Of a stretch of 64,000 nucleotides of DNA, positions 27,371-40,509 are shown piece by piece. Within the stretch, counting starts at the first letter, position 1, and every line of letters begins with the position of its first letter. Both the position numbers and the translations under genes were made by a program. Below the pieces are notes generated by a model, which was not told the DNA's origin, did no database searches, and saw only the letters and a list, made by a program, of their open reading frames with translations. Source of the DNA: Nymphaea colorata (lineage: Eukaryota; Streptophyta; Magnoliopsida; Nymphaeales; Nymphaeaceae); contig NC_045143.1 in assembly GCF_008831285.2 (NCBI RefSeq), positions 2,234,503 through 2,298,502 of the forward strand. The letters are read 5' to 3'.

Positions 27371-28779
27371 CGCGCTCAACAAAATTCAAATGAGATTAAT
27401 AATCTCCCGGCAAAATAACTCTAATTTCTTGTATAATAGATTTCAGAAACATTAAGAGGGTAGTTGACAAATGAATGTTTGGGACAGATTCATTTAACAA
27501 CATGTTAGGGTTCATTCTTTTTTTTAGACAAATTCATGCAACAAATCGTTAGTGTTTCTTTTATCAAACGCCTTCTAAACATATGTTTGATATTCTGATA
27601 TTTTGTTTCTAAAGCTGAACTGAATTTGTTGTTGTATAAAAGCTATTGAGGAAGATTCAAGGGAAACAAACATGGCCTATGGTTATGCTGAACAGCTTCG
27701 TGGATTAGGAGCTTGGTAAATCTTGGCGACCTAATTACTACATCTACATTTCAGTATAAATACGAAGGAAAGAGGATCAGAATATATGCATGAACTTCCG
27801 GCATTTGAGGTCAAAATGCATGTTAACTCGGGATCGGCTTCACTCCCATTTAGATTTTAACTAAACTAGGCTAATGAGATCAATGGCTTTTAAGTTGAAG
27901 GAGGTCAAGAGTTGAATAGTAGTGTGGGTTCCGGTTTAATTTGGTAGTGCTTGATTCAACATTTACTTGTCAGAAAATATAATATCAGCAAAAAAAAACT
28001 GAGAAAAAACAATATGACAAAAAAAAATTAGTACAGGGGGCGTCATGTGAGGTCTCTCAAGAATAAGGGCACGAACATGAGAGGAAAATTCCGGCTTACA
28101 AGGGCCAAACGATGGTTGGTCGCAGTGTAAATGTAAACCTGAGTCTCAAAAAATATTGGAAAAACTTTCACCATGTGGTTGGGGGCCACAGGTTTTGGGG
28201 CTGCGAACCCACCTGGAATGAGATAAGAAAGTTCTCCGAAAAATAATTCAGGTGAACAAAGCTGCCTGAAGAAGAGTCGAAGCGCGCTTTCAGGGACAAA
28301 GGGGATGGCGACATTCAATATAGTAGGCGTAGAAGGCGGCTGCCTGAAGAAGGGCCGAAGCGCGTCTTCAGGAACAAAGAGGATTGGTGATATTCAAATA
28401 TAATATACATAAAAGGCGGCCGGCCGAGAGGGCGCGTGGTTTCTCGGTGGAGGAAAAAAGTGTCCTCGGCATCGATCAGTTATCCACTGTTCACGGTATT
28501 TTTAAAATAATTGTCGTCTGTTATAAAGTTGTTTGGTTCTTAAATGATAAACAAAAGTTGCATATTTTTTAAAAAATAGTGCACGTGATTGCGATTATTT
28601 CGCTCATAGTTTTATCCAACAGTATGCAACTGGTACCTCGGGAGTCGGGAGTCTAAAATATTCACTCATGCGGCAAACGCAGTAGAGACGGCAACCAAGT
28701 TAAAATTACTTCCAGGAATTCCCAAAATATCTGTTTACGGGTAAGCGTGAACAACTAGTTGTGAGTCGACTAGTTTAAA

Positions 28780-29115
28780 TAATTAAGTTGAGTTTGAACT
28801 CAACAAGTAACTGTCGATTTGAGCTTGAACCTTAATCGAGTTTGTCAAGCCTTAATGAAGTTGATATATTCACACAAGTTTACGAGTTTGTCGAGCCTTA
28901 ATTGAGTCGAGCTTGAGCTCAACACATAATGATGAATATCAATTCTATTCAAACGAGTTTGTCGAGCTCGAACTCAACACGTAACGATGAATATCAGTTC
29001 TATTCAAACGAGTTTGTCGAGCTTTAATCGACTTGAGCTCAAACTCCATACATAACTGCCGAGTTGAGCTCGAGGTTTTATTAGTCGAGCCGAGCTCGAG
29101 CTGACTGAACTCGCG
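28780..29115. repeat. Degenerate GAGCTCGA-rich tandem repeat
   Basis: The repeat alternates GAGTTTGTCGAGC and GAGCTCAACA blocks. Within it, a ~56-bp unit containing GATGAATATCARTTCTATTC occurs at least twice (28,930-29,035). Similar GAGCTCGA-rich patches occur at 30,070-30,120 and 30,405-30,620. Such repeats are widespread in plant genomes; I do not assign a superfamily. Confidence 0.7.
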
Positions 29116-29752
29116 CTCGTGTTCACTCCTAAAAAAGGGTGACCAAATGAAATTGAAGCTTAATTAAACATGTTTTTTTGTTACACCACCAAATCTGAAC
29201 ATCTTCAAATCCAAAAGATTTACCAACAAATTTTATTATTACTCTAATATATGTCATCTAAGCTAAATGCACTGAATGTTGCCTTTATTTATGAATCTTT
29301 CTCTTTCTCTCTCCACCTTTAAAAAACCAAAGTTACTGAAATGGACCCACATCTGTTTGAAACAGGAAATTATTTAATGTGAAACTTCGGGTACGTATAT
29401 ATTATAACTTCGATGCGTTTGTGAGCAATTTTTTTATTCTTACATCTGACTCTTTTTGTAACCATTTGGCTGCTTGGTTGGGTGGTTTTAAGATAGCACA
29501 CAAGGGCATACAGATCTTGCCACGCATCATCGAGTTTAAAATATACAACAATCATTCATTAGTGGGTGGATACAAATCAGACAAATAGGAAAAATGTTCA
29601 ACATCAAATTATTTCAATAGTATTCCGAGTACGAGGCAATTGCTATGCAGCCACCTCCTACATTCTTCAATTTCAGTTCCTGAAATTTTACAGACAAAGG
29701 TACATATTTTCAGCTGAACCATCCATCTTAGAACATAGGTAAAGTCAAAATG

Positions 29753-29756
<4 letters not shown>

Positions 29757-29842
<86 letters not shown>
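29757..29842. repeat. (TA)n(GA)n microsatellite
   Basis: About 58 bp of TA is followed by about 27 bp of GA. The related flank of WRKY-C carries a similar compound tract at 53,246-53,350, and that of WRKY-B a shorter TA run at 38,763-38,788. Confidence 0.95.
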
Positions 29843-29850
<8 letters not shown>

Positions 29851-32054
29851 GCCCTAACCGTAAGCTTAATACACTTAATACTTATGTCAGCACATGTCCC
29901 TCCTCCGTTTCTGCATTTTAAAAAACTAAGTTGGACGCTACAGTCCCAATCACCCGTTGAACTGAGCCGCCAGGTATCGATGCATGACGTTGGCATGCAA
30001 TTTTGCACGTTTTCAGTCCCGCCGGTTGTTTTGAACTTGTCAATCCCAAACTTTGTGCGCACGAGCCAAGCCAAACTCGATCTAAGGTTAGCTCGAGCTC
30101 CATTAAAGAGGGTCGAGCTCTCCTGTGGGGGGTTTGGGGAGGGGCAGAAAATGAACCCCGTTATATGTGTTATTGGTGCATGAATTTTTGTGCATTAATA
30201 TGGTTAATGACTAAAATATAGTTAGTACACACTTAAAAAAAACTTTTTGTAAAGACAAAAATGAAAATGAAAAGTAAAAAGGTTATGAAAGACATTTCTT
30301 TTTAACAAATTGCCAAAATGTTATTCATTCCTTTATTGTGTATCATGCTAAGGGCACACACAACTTTATCTTGGTGGAGAAGGGTAAATCTGCGAAGGAA
30401 CCCAGCTGAACTCAATCTTGGCTAGCTTGAGCTCCATAAAGCATGCTCGAGCTCGACTTGACAATATAGCGTCCAGGCTTAACTTGTTTCTCTTTAGCAT
30501 GTTTCATTTTGTTTAGCTTATTCAACTTGATTAGTTGCTACTCCTTTAACTATTCTCTCCATATATTTCAACATTCATTATGTAGTTCAATCGAGTCGAG
30601 TTCTTACAACTAGAACTCGACTTATTTAACATTTTAAGACGTGGGTGAACCTATGTATTACTCTTTGTAAGTCGAGAATTACATTTTTCATCTTCCCTTG
30701 CGATTCTCATGATATCTAGCGTTAAGCATGCTAACTCCAAGAATGAACTAATATGTGACTGTTTATCTTATCTATTCATAGGTCATATACTTTCTTGGTA
30801 CTACCCCTTTCTCAATCACATATACCCTGACAAAGCGTGGAAAGATGACCTGACGCATATGAAGTTCAATAATGGCAGCCCCATGGTTGGCACATGCCAC
30901 TCTTTGATCTTTTCTGCATTTTCAGAGACAAGTTGGACGCAACAGTTCCATTATAAGGTTTGAAGAATTAAAGGTCTTGGCTCAGCTAATTTGGCCTTGA
31001 GCAATATTATTTGCCAAGTTAGCCGCCTTCCACGGTACTTGGCAATTTTGGTCGTTTTCAAATTCCAATAGTTTATGATGTAACAACTTTTGCAATTAAC
31101 TATTGAAATCTTAATTTTTTTCAACCCACCTGACGATTTGAACTTGTAAATCCCAAACTTCATATATGGGAGTGAGTGTTTGGTTGCTTCTTATTCTCTA
31201 AGTTTGATCTTAAATCTGGATTCCATCGATTATTTGAACCTCTCTCTCTCTCTCTCTCGCTCTCTCTCTCTCCCCTCAAGAATCAAATACTTTGTATGGG
31301 TTCAGAGGGCTTCCAAGATATTAAGAAAATATATGTTCCGGCACCCGATCGGTATGAATTTGATGGTCAACTTAATAAACCATGCTTAGCCTGCCAACAA
31401 AGACTTCGGGCCAGCCCATGCCCACTTTCGCCACCCCACGCCACGCACCTGTCTGGTACATAGCCGGTATTAAGCCATCTGTCAATGTCAATTAGAATTG
31501 AATGCACACATCATTTGTAGTTCAAAAGAACAGTGCACTCAAACGTGACATCAAACACGGGGTTGGAGCATTGAACCCCCTTCTTGTAGTCGCCTTGCAA
31601 CAGGATTGCACTACGCCTCTTAGGTCCATTCATGCCTCTCCATCAGCGGTACGTAAGCCCATCGATACAAGAATTTCAAAACGATAGATATAAAGCTTTC
31701 ATGAGCTATTGTTACAGCAAACCCAAGATGGAAACAAGTTCGTCACTTCGATATACGACATAAGGTCACACTGAATTAAAAAAGCACAGACGCTGCATGT
31801 TCTGCGCGTTCTTCGCATCCATTTTCATGGAACGGAGCATTTCGTTGGAAAACGAACAATAGACACCTCTATGCTTCACTTATCCATCATCAGATCATGT
31901 AGCAGCAACCCGAAGTAGACTTTGCCTTCATAATATCTATATATGACACAAGAAGAAGTGACGGTCGGCGTCGATTCACATTCAGACTAGGAATTAACAA
32001 CGGACCAATTATTCCATTAACAAAAAGTGGTGATCGGCGATGCGTGGCTCTGTT

Positions 32055-35000
32055 CTAGCTCTCTATATAGTTAGACAGGTAGAATCCCTGCCGGCCGGCG
32101 TATGGTGCACCGTGAGAGACGAAAGGAATCTGGGCAGCACTAACGACGCCTACATCACAATCATGTTGTGGTGTGATGTAGTAAATGACGTAAGGGCACT
32201 CGTGGTTGTGCGTACCGTCATACGTGGTGATCACGAATCTTGGATCTTCCCTGTCCCTTTCAACCCTCTTCTTCACGCTGCAGCCTCCATGGGAGCACCG
32301 GTAGTAATTCCTGCAGAGTTAGCTACGCTTGGTTAGACGAGGCTCGGCAAACTTCTGTAAACTATTTTCATATAATCAAACATGAACGATTTTCCAGAGT
32401 ATGCCAAAGAATATTTCCGTAGAGATCGCAGTTTGATGTATGAAAGCAATTTCTCGTTACTTAATTAGGAAGATCAATATTTTTCTGTAACGAGATCTTC
32501 TTCTTGTATACAAAATCATAATGAAGTCTACTATACATGCCACCCTTACCCATCTAGGTGTGCGAAGCCCTTTGTGGGCTTAGTGCAAAAGACTTCAATA
32601 TTAGGGAAGAAAGAAAACAATGGAGCTCAACTTGGTTGTAATTTTAATTTATTGCCAAATATTTTTCTTTTTTTGAGACTTATTTAGTGAGTGTTTGGCT
32701 TCACTTGAATTTTAGTTATAAAAATAAAATTCCAAAAACAGAATTCCACTTTAAATTGGAATTGAAATGAACAGTTCTAGTTTCCCCATGTGTTTGACAT
32801 TAGGAATTCTAATCCCAGAATTGAAAATGATGTGTTTGGTAAAACAAGAATTAAAATCCTAAAATTGATGAGTTAAAACCTTCATGATGTGTGCCCTAAT
32901 GAGAGATGAAAAACTTCTAAAATTATAAAATCATAATTCCATCCCTTAAAGTAGAATCATACTTCTAGAATTTTGATTCAAAAATGAATTTATAATCCAG
33001 AATCAAAATTCTTTGCTTGAAAACACAATTCCACTTTCATAAAAAATGAGAATTGTAATTCTAGAATTCTACAATTCCACCCTAGTCAAACACCCCCTTG
33101 GGTAGTGATCAAGAGAAAACCAATAATCTTTTATCACTAACCATGAGAGGAGAACTTTGTTTTGGTCTTGCACCAAGGCACATGCTTTAGGCATCAAGCA
33201 TTTAGATAAGAGTATAGATAGAGCCCTCAAGGAAAGGAGAAAAACATCTGGAAAGTATACATACATACATATACATACATACACTTTAATTTTTGCAATT
33301 ATCCACTGCACTTCCTTTAATGCTAAAACCCTGCAAAAGCTTGGTTTGGTTTATGTGAATGATCTTTTACATAAACCTCAGTCTTTAGGAATTTAATGCT
33401 GTTCATGTTAAAGAAAATTTTTGGCAATTTCCACTTGGTAAATGCCAGCTGCATCTCTCCTCGTAACTTACCACAGGGATCCTCTATTCAAAAGTAGAGA
33501 GGTTAGTGAATTTAATTATTTTGCTCAAGGTTACTAGCAAGTAAAACATCCAGCTTATAGTACTATATGATTTTTTGGCTTTCTTGAATGAAACAAGAGA
33601 ATGATCGATTATTACGAACAGCCTAGCTAGGCGGTCCTTTTACGTGTTTATTAATTTCTAATCATCACTGTCATGATACAAATCATACGTTTCGGCCTAG
33701 TGTTTACCGAGAGAGAGAAAGCATGATCTATGGAATACAGATAGACAGCAAGCTAGTGAACGGCAATGAGGAATAATGAGTAAATTTGAAACTGAATGTT
33801 AATTTATGACAAACTAAATAGGTTTCAAATTAAATCTGCCTTGTAAGTTTCTCCATTGAAGTCGAGAAAAAATAAAGAAGATTGGCATAAGCAGTATCAT
33901 ATCTCCTTTTCTTCCAGTTACATACTTTTCGCTCCCCATTTCTGAACTGACTAAGCAAAGATATATAAGTCCAATATCAGTAGACCTTGAAGCTCAAACC
34001 GTCGAATCTTGCAAAAAGAAAATCAACTTGGACAAAAAATTGTAGGTCTTGAACCATATCTTTGTGGTTGACATTTGGTGCGTGCATGTCATGCAATGGC
34101 TATAAACACTGTCTGCAAGTGGCATGAAAATATCAAAGTAATATATCACTTCCGGCAATAATAAATCGAGGGTCACTTTCTACAGGTCATTGTTTGTATT
34201 GCAATGTAGGAGCTTAGCCTTTCACAGCCAAAAAGTCCTCCTATCTTGGGCATTCCCAAGCAAATGCCAGACAGGATATACGTGTGTTCTGAATATTCTG
34301 ATTCCGTATCATGTGATAAGATCTTTTAAGCAATTCATGGCTGTGTAGCAAGATCATATATACTTTTGACGAAAAAAAGGGAAAACCCATTTAGATAACA
34401 TCCATATGTTGTCATAAACCTAGATATCTCAAATATTAATGTCTTTCACAAACTAGTACCCCTTGGTATATATGTGCCAAAGGAAGAGAACTGATCATCG
34501 TGATAATGATGAAGATGAAGAGATAGTGCAAACTTATTACCTAGGGTTTTGGTTGTCCTTAACCATCTTCTTTCCATACTTCCTCCATCTGTATCCGTCA
34601 TCCAAGTTCTCAACATCCGACATTGTCTTAAATGCGACCTTAACACCAAGTTCATCTGATTTTCTTTTCCTCGAGCTACACTCACCTCTCTGTTTCCTGA
34701 AAAGCAAAGAAATTGGTCATTAGCGATCACATGAAGGTCGCTGCTGCTGAACTTGCCCGGGGGATGACTAAGATCAATCAATATGACACTTCAAGGGAGT
34801 GGTAGATGATGCTTTTTAAATAACGAGAGACGTTGAAGGCAATCGGCTGAAAAAGAATGAATATTGGGAGGTGGGGATCGAAGGGCTTGACATAATCTGC
34901 AGATTCTAAGAGCCAGGTGACTAACCAATTAAAGCTTCAAGAATGGAAGAAAGTTCGTTCACATGTTGATGAATCTATATCAGGCAGTCTTTGATGAGGT

Positions 35001-35287
35001 GGTCAGTTGACGTTCGATTACCAGAGCCACCACCATCTGAGATGTTTTAACTTTAAATCCCTTCTACTCACTTACTTTGCTTGAGAATCGCCGATCTTGT
35101 TTGGCTGGTTTGAATCCGAGGTCGGAATCTGTAGGTTGCCGTCCATTTCCAGGCCTTCAAACAATTCACCGTCGATTAATGGGTCGCAGAAGTCGAGGAT
35201 GTCTTGCAGCTGGAAGCAGGAGTCATTCTCTGCAGCGGGAAAAATTTCCGGTGTGTACGCTGGGAGATCTGTGCAGACCTTCCTCAT
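32055..35287 (-). CDS. WRKY-B, group IIc WRKY factor (WRKYGKK)
   Basis: Exons 35287-35076, 34696-34541 and 32310-32055 encode 207 aa with the same splice phases as WRKY-A. The heptapeptide WRKYGKK is at 108-114 and the zinc ligands are C128, C133, H157 and H159. The otherwise constant TTYEGTHNH reads TTYDGTHNH (E154D). Exons 1 and 2 are nearly identical to those of WRKY-C: my hand count is 5 differences in 368 nt. Exon 3 differs at about 10 of 256 positions. Intron 2 is 2,230 bp, the longest in the array, partly because of a ~410-bp inserted element at 32,688-33,097. No stops or splice defects were seen. Confidence 0.95.
32688..33097. mobile_element. MITE-like insertion in WRKY-B intron 2
   Basis: The segment begins GAGTGTTTGGCTT and ends AGTCAAACACCCC, an imperfect terminal inverted repeat. 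It is AT-rich with many GAATTC-type internal palindromes. The WRKY-A intron (25,060-25,095) and the intron relic at 45,335-45,380 run straight through the site without it. The target-site duplication is unclear. Confidence 0.65.
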
Positions 35288-35560
35288 CCTAGATGCTTAA
35301 CGGTGATCCCGATGGAAAGAAAACCAAAAGGTTCGGGGATGGCCGGGTTCCTTTTCAGGGTTTGCTATGTAGTGAACACCAAGGAAGGGTGCGTTAAGTT
35401 TATCTTATATAAGCACCGAAGCAGGTTCTAGGAAATGTTGTGCAATAATCTACTAATGTATTATATAACAATAAAGCGATTCCTTGCCACAGGTCAACCA
35501 ACCATGGTTTGTTAGTACGGTGTCAAAGAACCATGGTTTGCATGTACCGTGTGCCTGTGA
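35288..35560 (-). promoter_or_regulatory. WRKY-B proximal promoter
   Basis: TATA-like TTATATAA lies at 35405-35412, about 120 bp upstream of the ATG. A W-box TTGACC (minus strand) lies at 35492-35497. Two copies of AACCATGGTTTG begin at 35500 and 35529, 29 bp apart, and contain the palindrome AACCATGGTT. The same arrangement is present in C and, with slight changes, in D. Confidence 0.6.
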
Positions 35561-37830
35561 TTAATAATCTTCAAAAGAAAATTTTACTATGATTTATCAT
35601 TTCAAAAATATTAAAAAGTGTTTTATATTCTAACTCTTAATCTGTCATAATATTTAAGAGAGATTCATGAAACATTCACATAGTATCAAACAAAATAATA
35701 AACTGTTTCATGAATTATCTCTTAATCTAGATTGATTCTTAAAATATTGTAACGTATGAATCTACATCTGTCAATTATATTGAACAATTTATTGTTGTTT
35801 CCATTACCAAATGGCTGCTTAGAAACCGCAGCGGTTCTCTCAAGACGAGATTAGACTAAAAGCACATCAGACTAAATCTCTTAACACATTCACAGCGATA
35901 CTCAAGGGCTCATGCATGTTAAGGATCACTTCTGTCGATTGATTGGAGAGAGAGGTTGATACTCAAAGTCAATTTAGTCGCAGGCTTGGTAAACATTCCA
36001 GAGTAATTTTTTTTCGTAGAGGGTAAATTTTTTTAGCATTTGATGAACCACAGATAATCCATACATATACATAAAAGTGAAAGTTCCCGATTGCAGGCTC
36101 AAGTTGAAGCTCTGATCTAATCTGGCAGCAATTGAACTAACCTATCCTTGTCATGTCATAGAAAAAATAATAATAGTAACAGTAATAAAAACAAAAGTAA
36201 GAAACCAGACGAGAAAAAACCTGTGAAAAGACAGATGACATAAATTACAGGGTGATGGTCATGTGAGGTCTGGTCAGCTCACACGGAAGCATGAATCAGG
36301 GAGGCAACGTCATCCCATACGGAAGCATGAACGTGAGAGTGAAATTTCTGCTTACACGTGTCAAAGAATGGTTGGTTGTAGTGTGGCCGTGGAAAATTTT
36401 CCAGCACGTGGTTTTCACACTGTAGGTTTTCACACTGTAATGGGATAAGAAGGTTCCAGGTAAAAGTTACTAGGATGAGCAGAAGCTACCTGAAGAAGAA
36501 GAAGAAGAAGAAGAAGGGCCGAAGCTCCTTCCTCCTTCGTTCTTGAGAACATAGGGGATTGGTGATATTCAAAGATAGAAGACAGAAAAGGTGGCCGGCC
36601 CAGAGGGGGCCCCTGGCTTCTCAGTTGAGGAGAAAAAAGAAGAAGAAGAAGAATGTCCCCATGATCGATCAGTTATCCACTGTTCGGCCATGTTCTTAAA
36701 ATAATTCTCGCTTTTATAAATTTGTTTGGTTCGTATCAAGAAGGGTTGCATTTTATTAAGAAAAGGTACGTGATTCGATTATTTCGCTCATAGTTTTATC
36801 AACAGTATGAAACTCGTGGCTCGGGAGTCCAAAATATTCACTCAGGCAAACACGGTAGGGACTACAACTAAGTTAAAAAATGCTTTCATGTATTCGAAAA
36901 ATCTCGGTTGATCAGCTTCTATGAGAAATGGGTAAATAAAATGAAATTCATGCTTAAATATTAAGCATGTCTTTTGTTAAATCTAAAAGATAAACCAACA
37001 AAAATTTATTAATACTCTTAATATTTGACGCCCTGACTTTACATATCATTTAAGCTAAATACATTGAATGTTGCCCGTCTTAATGAATCTCTCTCCCTCA
37101 CTGTCTTCTTTCACTGTTATAGTTTTACTTGTTGCTCTTTGTTGTTTTGGCATCCAATTTTCTTGGATATGGCTCCGTTTAATGAAGTTCTTTCCAGCTC
37201 TCTCTCTGTCTCCTCGTCTCTTTATTTTAACCTTATAAGAGCAAAAGTTACCGAAACGAACCCACATCTGTTTGAAACAAGAAATTTTTTAAAGTGAAAC
37301 TTTGGATATGCACACGGTATAAACTTAGATGCGTCTGTGAGCAATTCATTTTATTCCTCATATCTTTTGCTTAATTACAGAGACAATCATGATGACATCC
37401 ATGCCTTTTTGTCACTATTTGGTTGCTTGGTCTGGTGGTTTTAAGATAACAGGCAACGGCAGATAGATCTTGCCGCGCATCGTCGAGCTTAAAATAAACA
37501 AGAGACATTCAGTGGTGGGTAGGTGCAAATCGAAATACTGCGCATGGGCTGCTCAACATACAGCAATTTATTTTAATATTGTTCCGAGTATGAGGTAATT
37601 GCCATGCAGCGACATCTTAACTTCCTCAATCTCAGTTCCTGAAATTTGACGGATAAAACATACAAAATCTCAGCTGAACATCTTTTTAAGGTCAAGTCAA
37701 TGGCCCTCTTTTCTCTCCCCCCCCTCTCTCTCTCTCTCTTTATGGATTGAGAAGTCATCCTGCTTCCCATAACATACTGCCCAAATGCAGCACATTGAGA
37801 GATGAAAATGACCGAATGATTTCAGCTCAA

Positions 37831-37867
<37 letters not shown>

Positions 37868-38269
37868 ATCTATTACATTTTGTGATTGGTTTTATAACTG
37901 CCGTATATTTCTAGAGTTTCTTTTCTTAATAATTATGTAGATCTAGTAAGCATGTTTCCAAGTGAACTTTACAATAGTCAGACCCAATCTTGGTCTGACC
38001 CGATGTACATCGACTAGTATTTATATATGTAGCACCCAAAAAAATCAAACTAGTGAAGAAAGACTTCATCCAACACCAACTTTGACTAGCCACGTAGGTT
38101 GTGCCCCTCGGGCCAATTGTGGTATGCATGTAGGACAACATAGGATCAAAATGGATTTTGGAAGCCAAAAACTTCCAAAACTTTTTCATTGTGCAACATT
38201 TTGTCCTTTCACTATTAATTACAAGATCATATGTGTCTCTTAACATTTTATAATATCAACTTCGCATTT

Positions 38270-38535
38270 TAGGGTGTATGAGGATGACACTCTCCAAATC
38301 TCGATTTTGTAAAAACTTGGTTATGTGAAAACAAAATTTTTCATGAGTATTAATTATAAAATGGTTGCTGTGTTTGCGTGATACACTGGGAACACAGTCT
38401 TCTGTAAATGACCCGGATAAGATAATTATTTACTCCTTTTTTTTGAAAACCAAGTTTTATGAAAACTGAGTTAGTCTTCACATCATCCAAACAAGACCAG
38501 ATATTGTCTGTACTGTCATCTAAAGTCCCCTTTAG
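38270..38535. repeat. MITE-like repeat, AAAACTTGGTTTT family
   Basis: The segment begins AGGGTGTATGAGGATGACACT and contains motifs such as AAAACTTGG and ACCAAGTTTTATGAAAACTG. Related sequence makes up 40,510-41,000, where it seems nested or doubled, and the duplicate copies lie at 52,745-53,020 and 54,085-54,510. The superfamily is not resolved. Confidence 0.5.
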
Positions 38536-39878
38536 ATTTTTAAAAACGAACCAACATTCATAATATAATTAAACGATCGAAAGGTCGTGGAAATGGTAAA
38601 AGTAAGTATGCCAGACTGTCGGGCACATAAACATAATAATTGAATTGTATTGGGTACGATCTAAAATGTTAGCACTTCCATTAATAATTTTGATCGATGG
38701 GCATGCACTCCCCTCCATTATCATCCTGATCCGCGGCCACAACCCACAAGCTTTGAGATCAATATATATATATATATATATATATATACTGTGAGGGAGA
38801 GAGATTTGAAGTCAAAGGCGCCCCTAACAATAAGCTTAACACATATGCAATTTAACAATGGCCCATGGTCCTTGTTCGTCTCTGCATTTTTTAAAGCAAG
38901 TTGGACGCTACAGTTCCATTGTGGGGTTTGAACAATCTAAGGTCATGGCCCAACTCCTGCGGACTTCGTCGATCATCTCTTATATATTGTCAATATTCCC
39001 ATCATCAAGTTGACGTAGCCGCCATGTACATATGCTGACGTTGGCACGCAATTTTGCACGTTTTCAGATCCACCGGATGATTTGAACTTGCGAATCTAAA
39101 TGCTCTCTTGGTTCTCACATCGAGTGAGCACTGGTTACATGTTGAGGGCGATTTGGGTGTAATGGAAAGACGAAGGGATGAAGCCAAGGTAGAGCTTGCT
39201 TGGGCCTTAGTCCACTTAATAAATTCTTTTAAAAAAAATTATATGCAAATTTTAAAAAAAATCACTTGTTTTGTACAAAAATTTTGAAAAATGATATTTC
39301 GCCGCTAGTCAAAATTTAGAAAATTTAATTGGACTGGCTTCATAAAAAATTTCTAGCTCCACCCCAACATCTTCCCTCGCCCCTACCTCATGGATAGGCT
39401 TCCTGGCAAGGATAGTGGGTCCACCAAAGAACACGTCCACATGAAGGCATGGGAAGATGCTTCCTTTACTGATGTGTAAAGGCGAATGTTTATTGATAAA
39501 GATCTGTTCTTTTATATTCCCGAACATATGTTACTCCATTATAAATTGGACATGGACAGCGTTACTTCTGATTTCTGAAAGATAAAAAGCAAAAAAGAGA
39601 AACGAATGAATGAACGAGCAACCCAAGGACTATCAAATGTTTCTGTCACTGCCAACCACAGTGAACGGTTCATTTTTTAACAGTTGTTTAGGTTTCAGCT
39701 GGATCCATAGTGTAAGAACTCATGAGGACCTGACAATGACTTCAACCAAGTAAGAATGTGCTCGGAATAACTATTCAAATAGTATGAACACAACCCTGAA
39801 AATACTGTCTAGGACGACCGGGGACTTAGATCAATTGGTTCCAATTTTTTTAGAAAATAAAGGAAACATGTCATTCTT

Positions 39879-40103
39879 CCGGGTGAGCAAGGGGTATTAA
39901 TCCCACCGCCCGAAAAAGGCCCGAAGGCCCCCCCATTCCCCCTGCCTCCGGGGTCCTGAGCTGCGTCGGTGTCAGCGATAGCAACGGTGCACCCTTCAAC
40001 TTAGATGTCGCGCCCTACCGCCTTAAGACACAGGAACATAACGCCCACGGGAATCAAACTAGAGATCTGCCTTAGTACAGGCCCCTAACTCAACCAGCTA
40101 CGC
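39879..40103 (-). mobile_element. tRNA-derived SINE with 12-bp target-site duplication
   Basis: On the minus strand the element has a pol III A-box match, TGGCGTAGCTGG (40105-40094), and a B-box match, GTTTGATTCCC (40059-40049), at normal tRNA spacing. A GC-rich body of about 150 bp follows. The flanks repeat CATGTCATTCTT at 39867-39878 and 40104-40115. The first two or three A-box bases overlap the duplication, so the exact 5' end is ambiguous by that much. No long A or T tail is present at the 3' end. The family is not named here. Confidence 0.85.
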
Positions 40104-40509
40104 CATGTCATTCTTAATTCAGAACAGATAATATATATATTTCGGTTTTTTAAGTGTATGGTTTTTTACGTGATGAAAGTTGAACAAAAGTTTTCATCAT
40201 TTCACATTCCCTTTTCCTTAGTGCATGATAAATGTATCTGGAAACCAAAAAACATCCCAATTGTTTATTTGTATTACTTTTCTCTTAGATGGAAGACAGA
40301 GAGAGCATTCACAGCAAGAACAATATCCAGGTTTCTTTTTTCTTCGCTAGGTACGGTAGGTTCCTTTTTTCCAAAATTTTCAACTACGAGGCTACAACCA
40401 GTCAAGTGTCGTCGGATTGGCAGCTTCTAAAGGTAAACATTTGAGAAATTTCCACTCTCAATTTTTTTGCTTGTGATTTTAAGAAATATTGATTATGTTT
40501 TTATTGTTT

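Larger units (their letters stand above)
27371..32054. other. Interval between WRKY-A and WRKY-B
   Basis: This is a gene-free 5' flank of WRKY-A joined at about 30,690 to the 3' flank of WRKY-B. Blocks at 28,050-28,620, 29,370-29,560 and 29,890-30,060 resemble 36,300-36,780, 37,300-37,520 and 38,870-39,080. The ~7.6-kb block found upstream of B and C (39.1-46.6 kb) is absent here. Confidence 0.6.

Noticed and set aside
28860-29060. CRISPR-like direct repeats
   Set aside because: The units are degenerate, lack distinct spacers and lie in a plant nuclear context; they are a GAGCTCGA-type tandem repeat.
36263-36448. Short open frames conserved between 36 and 52 kb
   Set aside because: They are shared because of the segmental duplication and show no protein-level constraint or domain.
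40044-40110. Possible tRNA gene suggested by A-box and B-box
   Set aside because: Only the promoter boxes are tRNA-like. The rest does not fold as a tRNA by eye and the unit has a long body and a target-site duplication, so it is a SINE.
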